Positions 11,744 through 23,269 are shown, numbered from the stretch's first letter. The stretch is DNA of 64,000 nt from Hordeum vulgare subsp. vulgare (GCF_904849725.1 NC_058524.1:26195001-26259000); one strand, 5' to 3'. Translations and numbers: made by a program. Notes: generated from the sequence alone by a model not told the origin.

Positions 11744-11780
11744 GTCACACGCGACACACGAGAAAATAAACTATGAATAT
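11744..11780 (-). promoter_or_regulatory. Conserved upstream box shared by the three O-methyltransferase genes
   Basis: On the + strand this reads GTCACACGCGACACACGAGA followed by AAATAAACTATGAAT. Very similar strings lie upstream of paralogue 2 (23183-23219) and paralogue 3 (33896-33932). Here the box is about 285 bp from the start codon. It may be a shared regulatory element or simply the edge of the ancestral duplication. Confidence 0.55.
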
Positions 11781-13970
11781 CAGTGTAATGATAGGCACTC
11801 ATACACACACACAAGTGTTTCTTTGATGGACACACACAAGTTTGCAGAACAGGTGATTACAAACATCAAAAAGGTGATTACGGGGATTATTTGAGGAAAA
11901 AGTCCAAAACAAACCTTGAAGTGGTAGACGAAAGTTAAATCAAACCCTGAACTTTGAATCCCAAAAATTGACACTTCGAACTTACAATTCCGATCTATTT
12001 TAGACCTTAGATCTGTTCAGTACGTTCGGAATACTACAATCTCATCCGGGATTACGTACTACTCTCAGGGCTGAGAATTTGAGCCGGCCCACTTCACAAG
12101 AACAAGGTTTCATGAGTTTTAAAATGTTGACGCATTTCTAAATTGTTCGGAAGTTAAAAAAATGTTCTCTTTTTTTGGCAGATACTCAATTTCGTTTTTT
12201 TAAGTTTAGAATTTTGAAATTCTATTCACATTTTTTAAGACTGTCTGTGATATCTAAAAAATCACATTTGTCAGAAAACTTTTTCTAAACTTGAAAAATG
12301 GGAACAATGTTTAAAACCTAAACAAATGTGTAAAGACATGTTTGTGACATCTAAAAAAATATCACGAGTTTAGAAAAAGCTACATGGCATTTCAAGACTG
12401 TTCACGAGTTTTATAAAAAAATATCATGTAGTTTTATAAAAAATCATGTAGTTTTATAAAAAATATTGTCGTTAAGAAATGTAAAGCGTCTATTTGAAAA
12501 ATAATTGCGTGTATTCAATTTTTTGGAAAACAAGTATCCAAAAAAATGTAATACAGTGTATTAAAAATATATTTGTGCTTAATATTTACTATGGTATTAA
12601 GAATAATTAGACATGTGTAAAAAAGAAAGCTGGTTACTGATAAAGAAACAAAACAAAAGTAAAAAAATATATGAAGAAAATCAAGAAAGAAACAAAAGAA
12701 ACCGAAAGTATAACGAAGAAAGAAAAACCAGATAAAGTCGGCAAAAAATTAAAGTATAACGAAAGAAAATTCAGAGAAAAATCATGAAAATGAGACCAGC
12801 ACGAGCGACTGCATTAATGCGTCCTTTTCTATTTAACGCTACAGGCGCCCGTTTGTATTCATTTTAGCAAACTCGCGCCTGCAGCGCCCTGTGTGGGCTG
12901 GGCCGTTACTTTATATTTTCACCCGTAAAAAACGATAGCGTTCGCTGGGATCGAACCAGCAACCTGACTTCATCTAACCTTTCATTTGGTTTTATTACTT
13001 CCTTCTCTTTTTTATTTTTAGATTTATCCTCTTCCTCTGTTTGCCCCTACATATATAGGATATTTTAAGAAATGAGCATCTTTCTTCGTAGCAGGATCAG
13101 GGAAAAAAATGGGAATAACAATTTCACTATATTTCTTATCGGGAACAAGGTCTATTACAAGAATATTTTTTTATCGGGACGATAACTCTGAAAAGCAATA
13201 TTTCCTATCTTTTCTTTTAACTCAGGGGAAATACGGTCGGGCGGCGCTAATTCAAATCCCTCGGCCAAAAAGTTTTGTGTGTTATCTGTTTTCCTTCTTC
13301 CTTGTTTCTTCCTTCATCATTTTTTTACTTTCCTAAATGCCACAAATCTTTGAAATTGATGATTTGTTTTCTATAATTTGCTTACTATTTTTTCTAAAAT
13401 AACTGTACATTGAGAAAAAAATTATGAAATATTTTTAAAGTTGATTTGTTTTCGAATTTCTATTTCTTTCCTATTTTATAAACATTTTTCAAAGTTTATG
13501 GAAAAACTAAACTCGATTAACTTTTTTCAAATTGATAACCTTTTTTAAAATTTGATGAAATTTTCTTCAAATTCGACGAAGAAAATAAATCTGATGATTT
13601 TTTTCAAATTTGATGAATTTTTTTAAGTTTATAAAAATAATTCAAATTCAATTTTTTTAAATTGATGAGCTTATTTCTAAAATAATATAAACTTTTTTTC
13701 AGATCTTTGAACTTTTTTCAAAATTGAAGAACGTTTTTAAAAATGGTGAACTGTTTTGAAAAAATTGACAATTTATTTTTGAATATTTTCTGAACTATTT
13801 TTGTAAATTGATTTTTTTTAAATCGTTGAACTTTTCTTGAATAGGGGTCAGTTTTGTTTTTGCATGTTTATTTACATTTTTCCGAAATCTGCGAAGTTCC
13901 TTTTCTTAATGAAAAATCATTGAACTAGCTAAGATAGTTTTTAAAGTTTTAGCGCTGCATTATGTCACTT
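11781..13970. other. AT-rich repeat-like DNA upstream of O-methyltransferase 1
   Basis: No coding region is supported. 12100-12830 and 13330-13960 are AT-rich, with scattered TTTGAAAAAATT and AAATGTTC motifs. A tRNA-like B-box on the minus strand lies at 12935-12965 (plus-strand GGGATCGAACCAGCAACCTG). Short GGCCCA/GGGCTGGGCC motifs near 12080 and 12895 resemble ends of Mutator-like elements, but I cannot delimit one. Confidence 0.35.
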
Positions 13971-14480
13971 GTGGCGGCATGCCTTAGTGGTTACTGAAAA
14001 CATGTAAAGTAGTGCAGGTCGAAAGTTCGATTCTCGGCCGAAGGCCCTAACTAGGGACTCCTATTGGATGAACTAACCTTCTTATAGCAGACCCTGCACT
14101 GGGCGCGAGTCTATTTGATATATCTCGCAGAAAGCGATCGTGCATTCATCTTGGCTGAAGAATTTTTTTCTTCCCACAACGTAACTGGCAATTTCCAATT
14201 TCAACCTAGGTTGTGGTGGCATGCCTTAGTGGTTACTGAAAACATGTAAAGTAGTGCAGGTCGAAAGTTCGATTCTCGGCCGAAGGCCCTAACTAGGGAC
14301 TCCTATTGGATGCGCTAACCTTCTTATAGCAGACCCTGCACTGGACGCGAGTCTATTTGATATATCTCGCAGAAAGCGAGCGTGCATTCATCTTGGCTGA
14401 AGAATTTTTTTCTTCCCACAACGTAACTGGCCTGTTTCATTATTTTTTTCATTTCCAATTTCAACCTAGGTTGTGGTCGG
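13971..14480 (+). repeat. 242-bp direct duplication containing a tRNA-like motif
   Basis: Copy one starts GTGGCGGCATGCCTTAGTGG at 13971 and copy two starts GTGGTGGCATGCCTTAGTGG at 14213. They agree closely for about 215 bp; copy two then has a small insertion before the shared end ATTTCCAATTTCAACCTAGG. Each copy contains an A-box-like TGCCTTAGTGGTTA and a perfect B-box GTTCGATTC about 45 bp apart. I see no tRNA cloverleaf, so this is not called as a tRNA. Confidence 0.85.
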
Positions 14481-15170
14481 CCTAGAGGTTTGGTTCCTTT
14501 TTTTCGTTTTATTATATTATATGTTCTCCTTTTCTCTGTTTTCTTCACCGGTTTTCTTTTGTTTTTAGTTCTCATTTTGTTTTGCACCTGTTTTCTCTGT
14601 TTCTTCCATTTTTCTTTGTTTCTTTCTCGCTTTCTGGAAGTGTTTAGACTGAAAGTGTACATTATGTGTTGGAAAAACTAGACATGTGTTAAAGAAAGAA
14701 ATAAAGGAAAAAAGGAAAGAAAACATAGAAAATCAATGCTAACCGGTGCAAAAATACCAAGAAACACAAAATGGAGAAGACGGTTGAAAATGATTAAAAA
14801 AACAAGAAAACGGCTTAAGAAACAAAGTAAAACAAAGAAAATGTAAGAAAAACAAGGAAATACAAAAATGAAAAGGAAGCCAGTCAAAAGCAAAGAAAAA
14901 CCAACAACGACCGAGCGAAGTGAACATGCTAATATGAGCCAGCCCAGAAACAACACACGAGGAAATGTTTTCTTTCGTGGCGTAATACGTTTCGGTATGG
15001 GTGACACATTGCCCTGGTGCGTGCTAGTGTATTCATTGCTGGAGATGTGTTTAACTGCTCTGTGGTTAGAGCGTATGAATTTTCACTAAAACACGCATAG
15101 TTTGTATTTAGTAATGTTTTCTTGTCAGGTTTAACCCCCTTTTTCAATAAAACTAAAGGCGACGTCCGAG
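14481..15170. other. Pyrimidine-rich then purine-rich foldback-like DNA
   Basis: 14490-14650 is T/C-rich on the + strand and 14690-14910 is A/G-rich with the mirrored vocabulary (CTTTGTTTCTTTC against GAAACAAAGT). The two parts could fold on each other as imperfect arms. ORFs here on both strands are low-complexity artefacts. Confidence 0.4.
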
Positions 15171-17321
15171 GGGTTTAAAATGTCATAATGTATTTAACTC
15201 CTTCAATAGATGAAGTTGCGTGTTGATATCGTTGCCTAGTTGAATCGGTCCTTGAATTAGGCAAACCATGTGTATATACTTCTATTTCATCAAGAGCCAC
15301 GGGGAGGTTATACATTCAATAGACACATGTCATATGCTATGTGTGTTGCTCTAGTTGCCAAATGGATTGAATCCACTTTTTCGGATTTGGCTTAAACCTA
15401 ATGCGAAAATAAACTAAGAGGATACTTGTCAAGCATAAATCCTAAATGCACTAGACACTGCAACGTGTATCAACAACGCGATCTACCAAGATGGACACAA
15501 TACAGTTACTAACAAGCACAAGTAAGTTACACAAACTTACTTGAGCTATATCATACGACAAGTAGGTGAACGACACAAGATACTAGATCACACTATAGCA
15601 CACGATATATCAAAAGCTGCAAGTGTGAACGTGTGGATATAAAGGATATGCTTGAATGATTAATCTTGTATAAGAAATAGCCAACACAATATAATGAGCA
15701 CAAACAATATGCAATGTATGTATGCTCAAGTAACACAAGTAAACCACAAGTAAGGAGTTAGGGTTAAGGATAACCAAGGTCACTGAGACGAAGATGTATC
15801 CCGATGTTCACTTCCTTGGAGGGAAGCTAGTCACCGTTAGAGAGGTGGATGTTACCACGAAGGCACACCAACGCCACGAAGGCTCACCCTATTCTCCCTT
15901 TGAGATAACACCACGAAGGCGTTTCGCAACCACTAGTGGTAAGCCTTTTAGGTGGCTACCAAACCCTCACAAACTTTTCCGGGGGTAATCACACGGATTG
16001 ATTCCTCTCCGAAGAACTCCTACCGCCTAGGAGTCTCCAACCTCCAAGAGTAACAAGATCACGGGGGAATGCTCAAAACTTGCTCAAATCTCAAATAGCT
16101 TGGGTTGAGAGAAGGAGAGGGAGACGATTTATCTTTTGATTGGAACAACTCTCAAAGGGGCTCACAAATGCTCTTGGGATCTAAGATTTGGTGTGAGCAA
16201 ATGTATGTGGGGGTAGAAATGTGTTCTTATGAGGATATGGCCGTGTTGGGCACCCTCTCATGAAGTGGGAGGGGGTATATATAGTGGGGAGAGTAAAACA
16301 ACCGTTGGGGACACTTTAAGTCACACAGGGGTCGGACATCCAACAGTTCACGGATGTCCGGGCGTCCACAAGGGGTCGGACGTCCGACAGGGGTCGGTCG
16401 TCCGAGGGCTATAAATACATCCGTAACCACTGTGGAGTTGAACAGGGACTGGACGTCCGGAGAAGGCCGGAAGTCCGAGTTATTCGACTCAAACTTCTCT
16501 CGTGCAAGATTCCGGATTTCCGAAAGGGGACGGACGTCCGGCCCTCGGACGTCCGGAGGGAGCCGGAAGTCCGAGTTATATGGCTCAAGTTCTTCTGGTG
16601 CAAAGCTCCGGATTTCCGAAGCTGGTCGGACGACCGGCCCTCGGACGTCCGGAGGGAGCCGGAAGTCCGAGTTATATGGCTCTGATTTCTCTGGTAAAGG
16701 ATTCCGGATTTCCGAAGCAGGTCAGACGTCCGGAGGAGGCCGGATGTCCGAGGCACTGGTCCTGTTTTCTGATAACAGCAGAGCAGTGGAGATGTGGTAT
16801 GAGCAGAACAGTGGCTATCTAGTTTGAGCAAGTTCATCACAAAACCTGTGATCCCCTCTTAATAGTGCGGGATCCCTAAAGACTCAAGAAATTATAAAAG
16901 GGGTACCGATGATCCATACTTGAGTGTATACTTTTATTCGCTGATCATCACTCCGCACCACTAACGTCAAAGGAACTGATGCCTTTGAGTTAGCCCTTTC
17001 ACTTGAGCTTGATGTTGTTGTTCCTTCTTGGCTCAAGTTGAAAGCAAGACATGATGAAGTCTTCAAGTAACTCTCTCGTACACAATGTGGAAAGCCTAGC
17101 TTATGTATTCATCTTCATTTGTCCACCATGTGAACATCCACAAGAATCAAGCATGTAGTGCTCAGGAATGCTTATCTTGATCTTGTCCTTGTTAGCACAT
17201 GAGCTTGTCCTTATCAACACATGATCATTCACAATAGCTTAAAGGAGATTAGTGATTAGTTATCTATATGTGTGTTGTCAACAACACCAAAACACGATTA
17301 AGGGCATGACTGCACTTTCAA
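15171..17321 (-). repeat. Probable retrotransposon LTR or LTR fragment
   Basis: The right border, read on the minus strand, begins TGAAAGTGCAGTCATGCCC followed by CGTGTTTTGGTGTTGTTGAC, a pattern I associate with LTR starts in grass repeats. The body contains CACGAAGGC repeats (15855-15925) and a tandem array at 16456-16743, and no coding sequence. I could not find a matching left terminus or a target duplication, so type and boundaries are tentative. Confidence 0.35.
16456..16743. repeat. 96-bp tandem repeat rich in CGGACGTCCG palindromes
   Basis: Three consecutive units start at 16456, 16552 and 16648, each beginning TCCGGAG and containing CCGGAAGTCCGAGTTAT and CCGGATTTCCGAA. The palindrome CGGACGTCCG and its variants also occur just before the array (16335-16455). 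The period is divisible by three, so both strands stay open, but the implied peptides are simple repeats and I do not treat them as protein. Confidence 0.9.
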
Positions 17322-18869
17322 TGGTGATGTGCCTGAAAAGGGGACTCTTGTCGGATGGACTAATGATTATATTTGACGCATTTTTAGAGCTCATGTGGTA
17401 CGTGTTCTCTTCAGATATCATGTCTCACTGAACAAAATATATGTCGAGCATGCATGATTATCATTTTTTACAATTTTCATTGTGAGCATTGATTTTTTTT
17501 TTACTTGTGTCTATAGGTGTTTTGGAGCAACCTAGAATCAAGCACCATGATGAAAAGGGCAAAGACATGTTCAATATGGAGTATTGATGACGCGAGTAGA
17601 CTTAGGCAGTTGAGAGGTCAAAAAAGTGATATTGTTTTTTTGAATTACTCCAAATCAAGATCAAACAACACTCGCATGCTGACGTCCCTCTCTAGATTCC
17701 AACAAGCCCAAGACTGTCAAAATTCAAAATTGGAGTTCGTATGAATAAATAGAGACCAAAATACCGAAGATCTCCAAAGCGCAAGACGTTGTCTCGTACG
17801 ACCACGCGGTCATTCAAGATGAAATCAAGTGTGTAAGTTGTCCTTCCATATGGGATTTTCACTGATTTTGTCCCCCTTTGTTTCCATGCTATCATTGTCC
17901 AATAAGTATGGGTTTGGGAGAGGATTAGACTTGTCTTGAGCCATTGGATGATCACATGTACGGATAAGAAATCAAGAGACCACTTATATACGCACCTCCA
18001 ACCTTAGTCACCGTCATATTCATTACATCTATCCATAAGCCACTGACATTCATCGTCATTTCTGCTCTAGATCACCTCCATAGAGAGATGATGGGCCTTG
18101 CCAAGATGAGGTGCCCCCACCAATCGCACATGCCTTCGGGCCAGTGTAGTCTGCAACTCATCACGGGTGCTGCCACCATCGCCATCTCCACCTCTTGTGC
18201 TGTTTCAATCACAAACGCCGCCATGCTCCTCTCCTCCACCGGCTCCGTGCTGGCTTGTAACTTGCCTCCCCTTCATGATGTTTGAGTAGCTGTATTAGTT
18301 CTTGAGGATTTGAATGAACACTTGAATGATTAATACTTGATGATTAAATAAGCAATCCGACCATCCTCTTTTATACGTATTAAGTTGATTTGTCTCGTGG
18401 TGTTGTGAAGGGCACCCACACAACATTAGCTTCTTGTGGACTTGAGGGAATTAATATTGGTGTGAAGGCTGGTTGAGGAGGTTGGTTAGTAATGCTCCTA
18501 ACACCCTTCGTCCCTGATCATTGTAATAGGGAATAACAGAGAACCCTAGAAGTTTATGTCATGTTCACGGGGAAACTCTAGAGTGGGGATGCATAATTTA
18601 TTTGGCTCCGCCCACACGAGATCATATCGAGTGGATTAGCGGTACAAATCATCATCATACTTGTGGTGATTACTTTGAATCTCTCAAAAACGTTAACTAT
18701 TCAAGCACCATTTCGCGTAGCTTAGGCTTCTTTAATTTTCTATTTTTTAATTTTCATATATAGTTTAGCTAAACTCCCTTTTCTATTTCGTCTTTCCAGC
18801 AACCGATTGAACTAGACTATTTTCAAACTTCGATTTGGGTGCGTATATAACTGTGCAAGTAAAAACATA
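17322..18869. other. Unassigned intergenic DNA
   Basis: I find no convincing gene, terminal repeat or target duplication here. Short ORFs (for example 17517-17744 and 18088-18285) have no recognisable motif. The region is probably old transposon sequence. Confidence 0.3.
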
Positions 18870-18883
18870 GTTGCATGGTTTGT

Positions 18884-20362
18884 TTTTTTAGAAAAGGAGG
18901 ATGACCCCCGGCCTCTGCATCAGGGAGATGCATGCGGCCATTTTATTAATTATTCTCGAGGACCTTACAAAGTATTACAACAATATGTCTGAATCCACCA
19001 TCTTCGCATCATCTGTCGCTACTCCTATCCATATGATGAAGGGGTGCTAGCTGGGCCACATACCCAGATCACTTACCTAAGCCTAACATCAAAAGTTGGA
19101 AGCCCCAACAGATCCGGTCAAGCCATCTGCCACATACCGGGTCTAGGGCACAAAACCGATCTAACGCACTCGTGTGCTATCGCCGCCATCTTCCACCGGT
19201 CCGTCTTCAGAGCAAATATTGAGGCTTCTACCTTGTGTAGCCACTCTGCCATTGACGTCACCATGACGCCAGATAGCTACCTCCTCCTGCGTGAGTCCAT
19301 CTCCACGCATCGGACGCCGAGTCCTCACAACGCCATGCCGCCGATATCCGCCGCCATCAATGTGTGAGATGAAGCACCGCTCCACCATTCCTCCAGCCAG
19401 CACTTGCTCCAAAACGATGCCCCCAGGAGGGAGGGCGATAAAACGCCATCATCGTCCGATCCAGGAAGACCCAGATCTAGGGTTTCCCTCGGAGCATCCA
19501 GAGCCTGATGACGCAAACAACAATGCCGTTGCTCCACCAGACGAGCGCCGCCGACGTCACAGCCTCCAAGATGTAGCAGGCCAAAATGCGCCGACATCGA
19601 ACCGCCGCCACCTCCACCACCGCTTGAGCAGCCCCCGAGCAACGCCTTCAGGAAGGAACACGCCACCGCGGTGTCGTCGTCGCTTGGACCAAGGGGATCT
19701 GAGGTTTTCACCTGAGCTCCTGGGAGGGGTGGAAGGAAGGGGATCCTCTCCAAAGCCTCCAACAAGGGGAAGAACACCCAAAGGCGTTGCCTTCGGAGTG
19801 GCCGCCGCACCGGCCAAGGGACTCCCCCGGAACCCTTCCAACCACCGGATCTGCAGGGCCAGCACCCAAGAACAGCGAGAAGCCATCTGGGGCCGGATCC
19901 GCTGCAGATCGGAGTAGATCGGGGTCGACGAGAAGCAACACCATGGCCACCAGCATCCAGCGAGGACCGCCGCCGCAGCCGCCGCCACCCCCCGCGCCGT
20001 CCGGGTCAAAGAGGGATCCACCGACCGCGTACAGGGGCCAGCACCGCCTGCACCCGCCGGAGCACCGCCGCTAGCCCAGCGCCCGCCACCGCCTGCCGCG
20101 GGCCGCCGCCGTGCGCCCCACTCCCCGCCACCGCTCGCCGAGGCCTGCCCCCTCGCGTCCGATCGCGATCGCCACAAGCCACTGCCGTCAACCACCTAGA
20201 TCCGCCGCCCGCGGAGGAAGGGGAGCCGGGAGAGGGAGTCCCCCGCCGCCGCCGTCTGCCACATGTGTTTTACCGGCGGCGTCACCCGGCGGCGGCGAGG
20301 AGGGGAGTGAGAGAGCGGCGGCGGCGCCTAGGGCTTGGGAGCCCCCGAGTCGCCCAGGGCCT
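18884..20362 (-). mobile_element. GC-rich non-LTR retroposon, copy A (1.48 kb)
   Basis: An exact 14-bp target duplication GTTGCATGGTTTGT flanks it (18870-18883 and 20363-20376). The poly(A) end is the T-run at 18884-18889. Read on the minus strand, the 3' end is GATGCAGAGGCCGGGGGTCA then TCCTCCTTTTC and the A-tail. The 5' half (19400-20360) is extremely GC-rich. The structure fits target-primed reverse transcription, so a LINE- or SINE-like element. No reverse transcriptase is visible, so it would need another element's machinery. Long ORFs across the GC-rich part, in several frames, are composition artefacts. Confidence 0.82.
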
Positions 20363-20376
20363 GTTGCATGGTTTGT

Positions 20377-21083
20377 AATTCCTTCCTTTCCGCTTATCGT
20401 GGGTTCGACACGTACTTATCACGAAAGTGCTACAACAATGTTGTGTTCTTGCAGGACATCTTGGTTTCCTTCAGATCCAGCCCAGGTTTTGGCCACACTT
20501 GTTAGTCTGAAGAGTATTTTGTCCCCTGCCACACTTGTTAGTCTTGCAGACATCTTTTATTTGATCTTCCCACCTTTTTCACATAGTTAAGAACCAGCCC
20601 TGTGATTGCAAATGATGTGTTGCAGGGCTTCATGGACCAGTGTTGGCAATATAAGCCCTTCTAGTTAAAGAAATTCATTATGCTCATCAGCTTGGTGCAC
20701 TTTTCATTGTGAACAAAGAACCCTACAAGGGCAAATAGGCCTACGAGGCTATCTCTGAGTGCACCAACGCTTATGGCATTTATTAGTACAAACATAAACA
20801 CGCTAACCTTTTTCCTTATGCACTGAAGCTTGTACAGGATGGTCCTTTGCCGCTGAACTGCACCCCATTGTCGTTGGGTGACCATTAGCTTGTCAGGCAT
20901 CCTAGGTCCTGAACGGACTTGCCATGATTTTCGTAACATGTACTCCCTCCATAAACTAATATAAGAGCATTTAGATGCACAACTACCACTCTTCCGACCA
21001 TAGAACAACACTTTAGAAACCCATCTCTGGTCCTTCGCGGGTATCTAACGCTTTCACTCATCAGTTCAGATACTACTACGATT
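20377..21083. other. Unassigned DNA with a Stowaway end fragment
   Basis: A Stowaway-like left end (TACTCCCTCCATAAACTAAT) lies at 20940-20959 without a matching right end. A minus-strand ORF at 20661-21011 has a hydrophobic patch, but I recognise no family. An 8-bp duplication, CTACGATT, at 21076-21083 belongs to the next element. Confidence 0.35.
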
Positions 21084-21277
21084 CTGTGTTTTCATTTTCG
21101 GTTTGTAATTTTTCTTCCCCCAGGGCGATATGTCCGAATTTCGGTCATTTAAAAAAAATTCGGCTGAAATTTGACCGGAATTTTACTGGAATTTGATCAA
21201 AATTTGACCAAAATCATTTTTTTCAGCCGATAGATACTTCTCGCCCCAGGCCGGGATAGCCGAAATTCAAAACACAG
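21084..21277. mobile_element. hAT-like MITE (194 bp)
   Basis: An exact 8-bp target duplication CTACGATT flanks it (21076-21083 and 21278-21285). The terminal inverted repeats are CTGTGTTTTCATTTTCGG and, from the right end, CTGTGTTTTGAATTTCGG. The interior is rich in TTTGACC/GGTCAAA-type motifs. The 8-bp duplication points to hAT mobilisation; no protein is encoded. Confidence 0.85.
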
Positions 21278-21285
21278 CTACGATT

Positions 21286-21811
21286 GCAATGGTGATATCT
21301 GAGACATTTGGACTATAAAAAAATTCAACTATTTCATCTGTTTTACCCGCTCCTATGTTATGGAGTATATGTTATCATTGGTGCATGTGTTGCACTGAGT
21401 TACCTGGAGATCCACATACGTCATCTTTCGCATTTACATTTCTCCTATTTCCACTTTATAATATTGCGGATTGCTAGCCAGGTGATTCACCGCATTGCAA
21501 TATCCATTCATGCAGTTCAAAATTTTCCATTTAGCACGAAATAAACAATGATATTATTGATACAGAAATTAATAAATACGAGAACAATACTATATAAGCA
21601 CGACAACAAACTACAAGCACACACCGTTGGAGCACACTAACATGACAAACACATACATATGCCAATATAAAGTGCTTTAATACTTTTCCGAGCGAACGCT
21701 GCATGGACCTTGAAGCAACTAATCTTTATACTTTAGCTACTTCAAGACCCGTGGAACATTCCCTAAGAAAAATAAGCACCTCCTTTATTTTTACCTTTAA
21801 AGCACAATATC
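21286..21811. other. 3' flank of O-methyltransferase gene 2
   Basis: Non-coding sequence. 21675-21805 matches the 3' flank of paralogue 3 (32385-32525) at several words: AGTGCTTTA, GCATGGACCTT, AGCACCTCCTTTATT against ACACCTCTCTTTATT. The duplicated unit therefore extended beyond the stop codon. Confidence 0.55.
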
Positions 21812-23003
21812 TTACGGGTAGACCTCGATGACTGATCGGGCTCCCAATTTCTTCACAATTTTGTAGTCAGTGAATCCCGCCTTCTTAAATAACTCACACC
21901 AGTGATTTTCATCACGTTGACCCCCTCTCGTGTTCACCATCATGAGCATATCCATCAGGAGTTGGGCTTCAAACATTACTGGCCCTAAGGAAGGTCCAAC
22001 CACAATCTCTATGATTATTACCTTTCCTCCCTCCTCCCGCGGAGGAATCGCCTTTCTGCACTGGGCTAGGATTTTCACGCAATCCTCATCGCTCCAAAAG
22101 TGTAGCACAAGCTACAGAAACAGGTAATAAATTTCAAAGAATGCAAGATAGAATGAGGGTCACTTTTATGAGTTGTAGTTTTTCATGTTATACCTTGAGC
22201 ATCACCACTTGAGATGGTGGGACGGTGTGGAACAGGTCACCCGCGACATAGTTAATGACTCCATCAGCTGAGGCTTTTTCGACCACCTTTGGAAGGTCCA
22301 ACACAGTGCACTTGATGTGCGGATAAGCCTTGACGAGGGCCCTCGCTGTCGTACCATCGCCGCCGCAGCAGTCGGTCAGGGAGTCAAGCCCCTTGAAGAT
22401 GTCACCGCATTCGCGGAGTATGGTAGCGATCCCAAGGTTGTCGTGGGCAGCCAAACCTTGGTTGCAAACAGAGTCAAGCTCTTCATCGAGTAGGGCAGTT
22501 TTTTCATCAAAGAGTGGCACACCGAACTTCTCCTCGAAAGGTGACAACACTGGAAGTTCTGTGTCCTTCTTAAACCAGTCGGCCAGCCCCAACGCCGCCT
22601 CCGTGTAGTGCGGCGAGGTGACACCAAGAACAAAATACTTTTGGCTATGGTGCTCGTCCGCTAGGACGCCGTGCACCAGAACGCGGGACAGTGGGGTGAG
22701 GCGGTAGAGCTCCACCCCGTACTCGGAGCTGTTATCGGCTGCGAAGACACCCGAGTTGACGAGCACGCGCATGACCCGGCCGAGGAAAGACATCTTAACC
22801 GAGGGAAGGGACAGCGCGGCCATCAGGTCAGGCAGCGAGGCGACCCCGCCTAGGCGGTGGATCGCAGTCGGGATCTCGAGCTCGACGGCGCACCGGAGCG
22901 CCATGGAGGAGAGGTAGTAGAGGCTGTGGCGCCACAGGTCTGCCTGTGCCTGCAGCAGCTCAGCGTCCGCGGGAACCTCAATGGTCTCTGCCTGAGTGGC
23001 CAT
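21812..23003 (-). CDS. O-methyltransferase, plant class II (paralogue 2)
   Basis: Two exons: 23003-22194 and 22111-21812 (TAA), with a phase-0 intron of 82 bp; 369 residues. The start MATQAETIEV aligns with paralogues 1 and 3; an in-frame upstream ATG (23084) would add 27 residues that the others lack. The N-terminal region and the LHFWSDEDC active-site segment (H274) are intact, and E305 is kept. SAM motif I reads D211-CCGGDG, so the first glycine of the usual GGG is cysteine. Q335 replaces the usual Glu. The reading frame is clean over both exons, which argues for a functional enzyme despite the substitution. The substrate is unknown. Confidence 0.92.
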
Positions 23004-23093
23004 TGCTCTCTCTCCCTTTCTTGGTTTAATTATGTGATTGAATGTTTTGCTTTGAGAATTCCTTGGTGGGATTTTGCGTAGCATGAAAGTGTC

Positions 23094-23101
23094 TATATAT
23101 A
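23094..23101 (-). promoter_or_regulatory. TATA box of O-methyltransferase 2
   Basis: TATATATA lies about 91 bp upstream of the ATG at 23003 on the minus strand. Confidence 0.65.
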
Positions 23102-23182
23102 GCTGCTAGCTTACTAGTGTTGAGGAGCAGATCGTGTAAATATTTGGTTACCTCTGGAGGGAAAGGTGACGGTTCAAAAAAC

Positions 23183-23219
23183 TCACACGCGACGCACGAG
23201 ACTATAAAAAAAATGAATG
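23183..23219 (-). promoter_or_regulatory. Conserved upstream box, paralogue 2
   Basis: The + strand reads CTCACACGCGACGCACGAGA then CTATAAAAAAAATGAATG, matching the boxes of paralogues 1 and 3. It lies about 180 bp from the start codon. A second partial copy, TCTCACGCGACACACGG, follows at 23252-23268. Confidence 0.55.
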
Positions 23220-23269
23220 TGGAAGTCTCTAGACGGCACCCCAAATCAGTCTCACGCGACACACGGCCC

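Noticed and set aside
13990..14060. Candidate tRNA gene
   Set aside because: A- and B-box-like motifs are present but I could not fold acceptor and anticodon arms.
16456..16743. CRISPR-like array
   Set aside because: The units are contiguous tandem repeats without unique spacers, in a plant genome.
16354..16840. Repeat-protein ORFs of 157 and 143 residues on opposite strands
   Set aside because: The 96-bp tandem repeat is divisible by three, which keeps frames open; there is no start context or known domain.
19291..20590. Long ORFs on both strands
   Set aside because: They lie in the GC-rich half of a retroposon with clear target duplications, and the peptides are Pro/Arg/Gly-rich with no motif.
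20661..21011. 116-residue minus-strand ORF with a hydrophobic patch
   Set aside because: I recognised no family, and it runs through a Stowaway end; it could be a gene fragment but is not supported.
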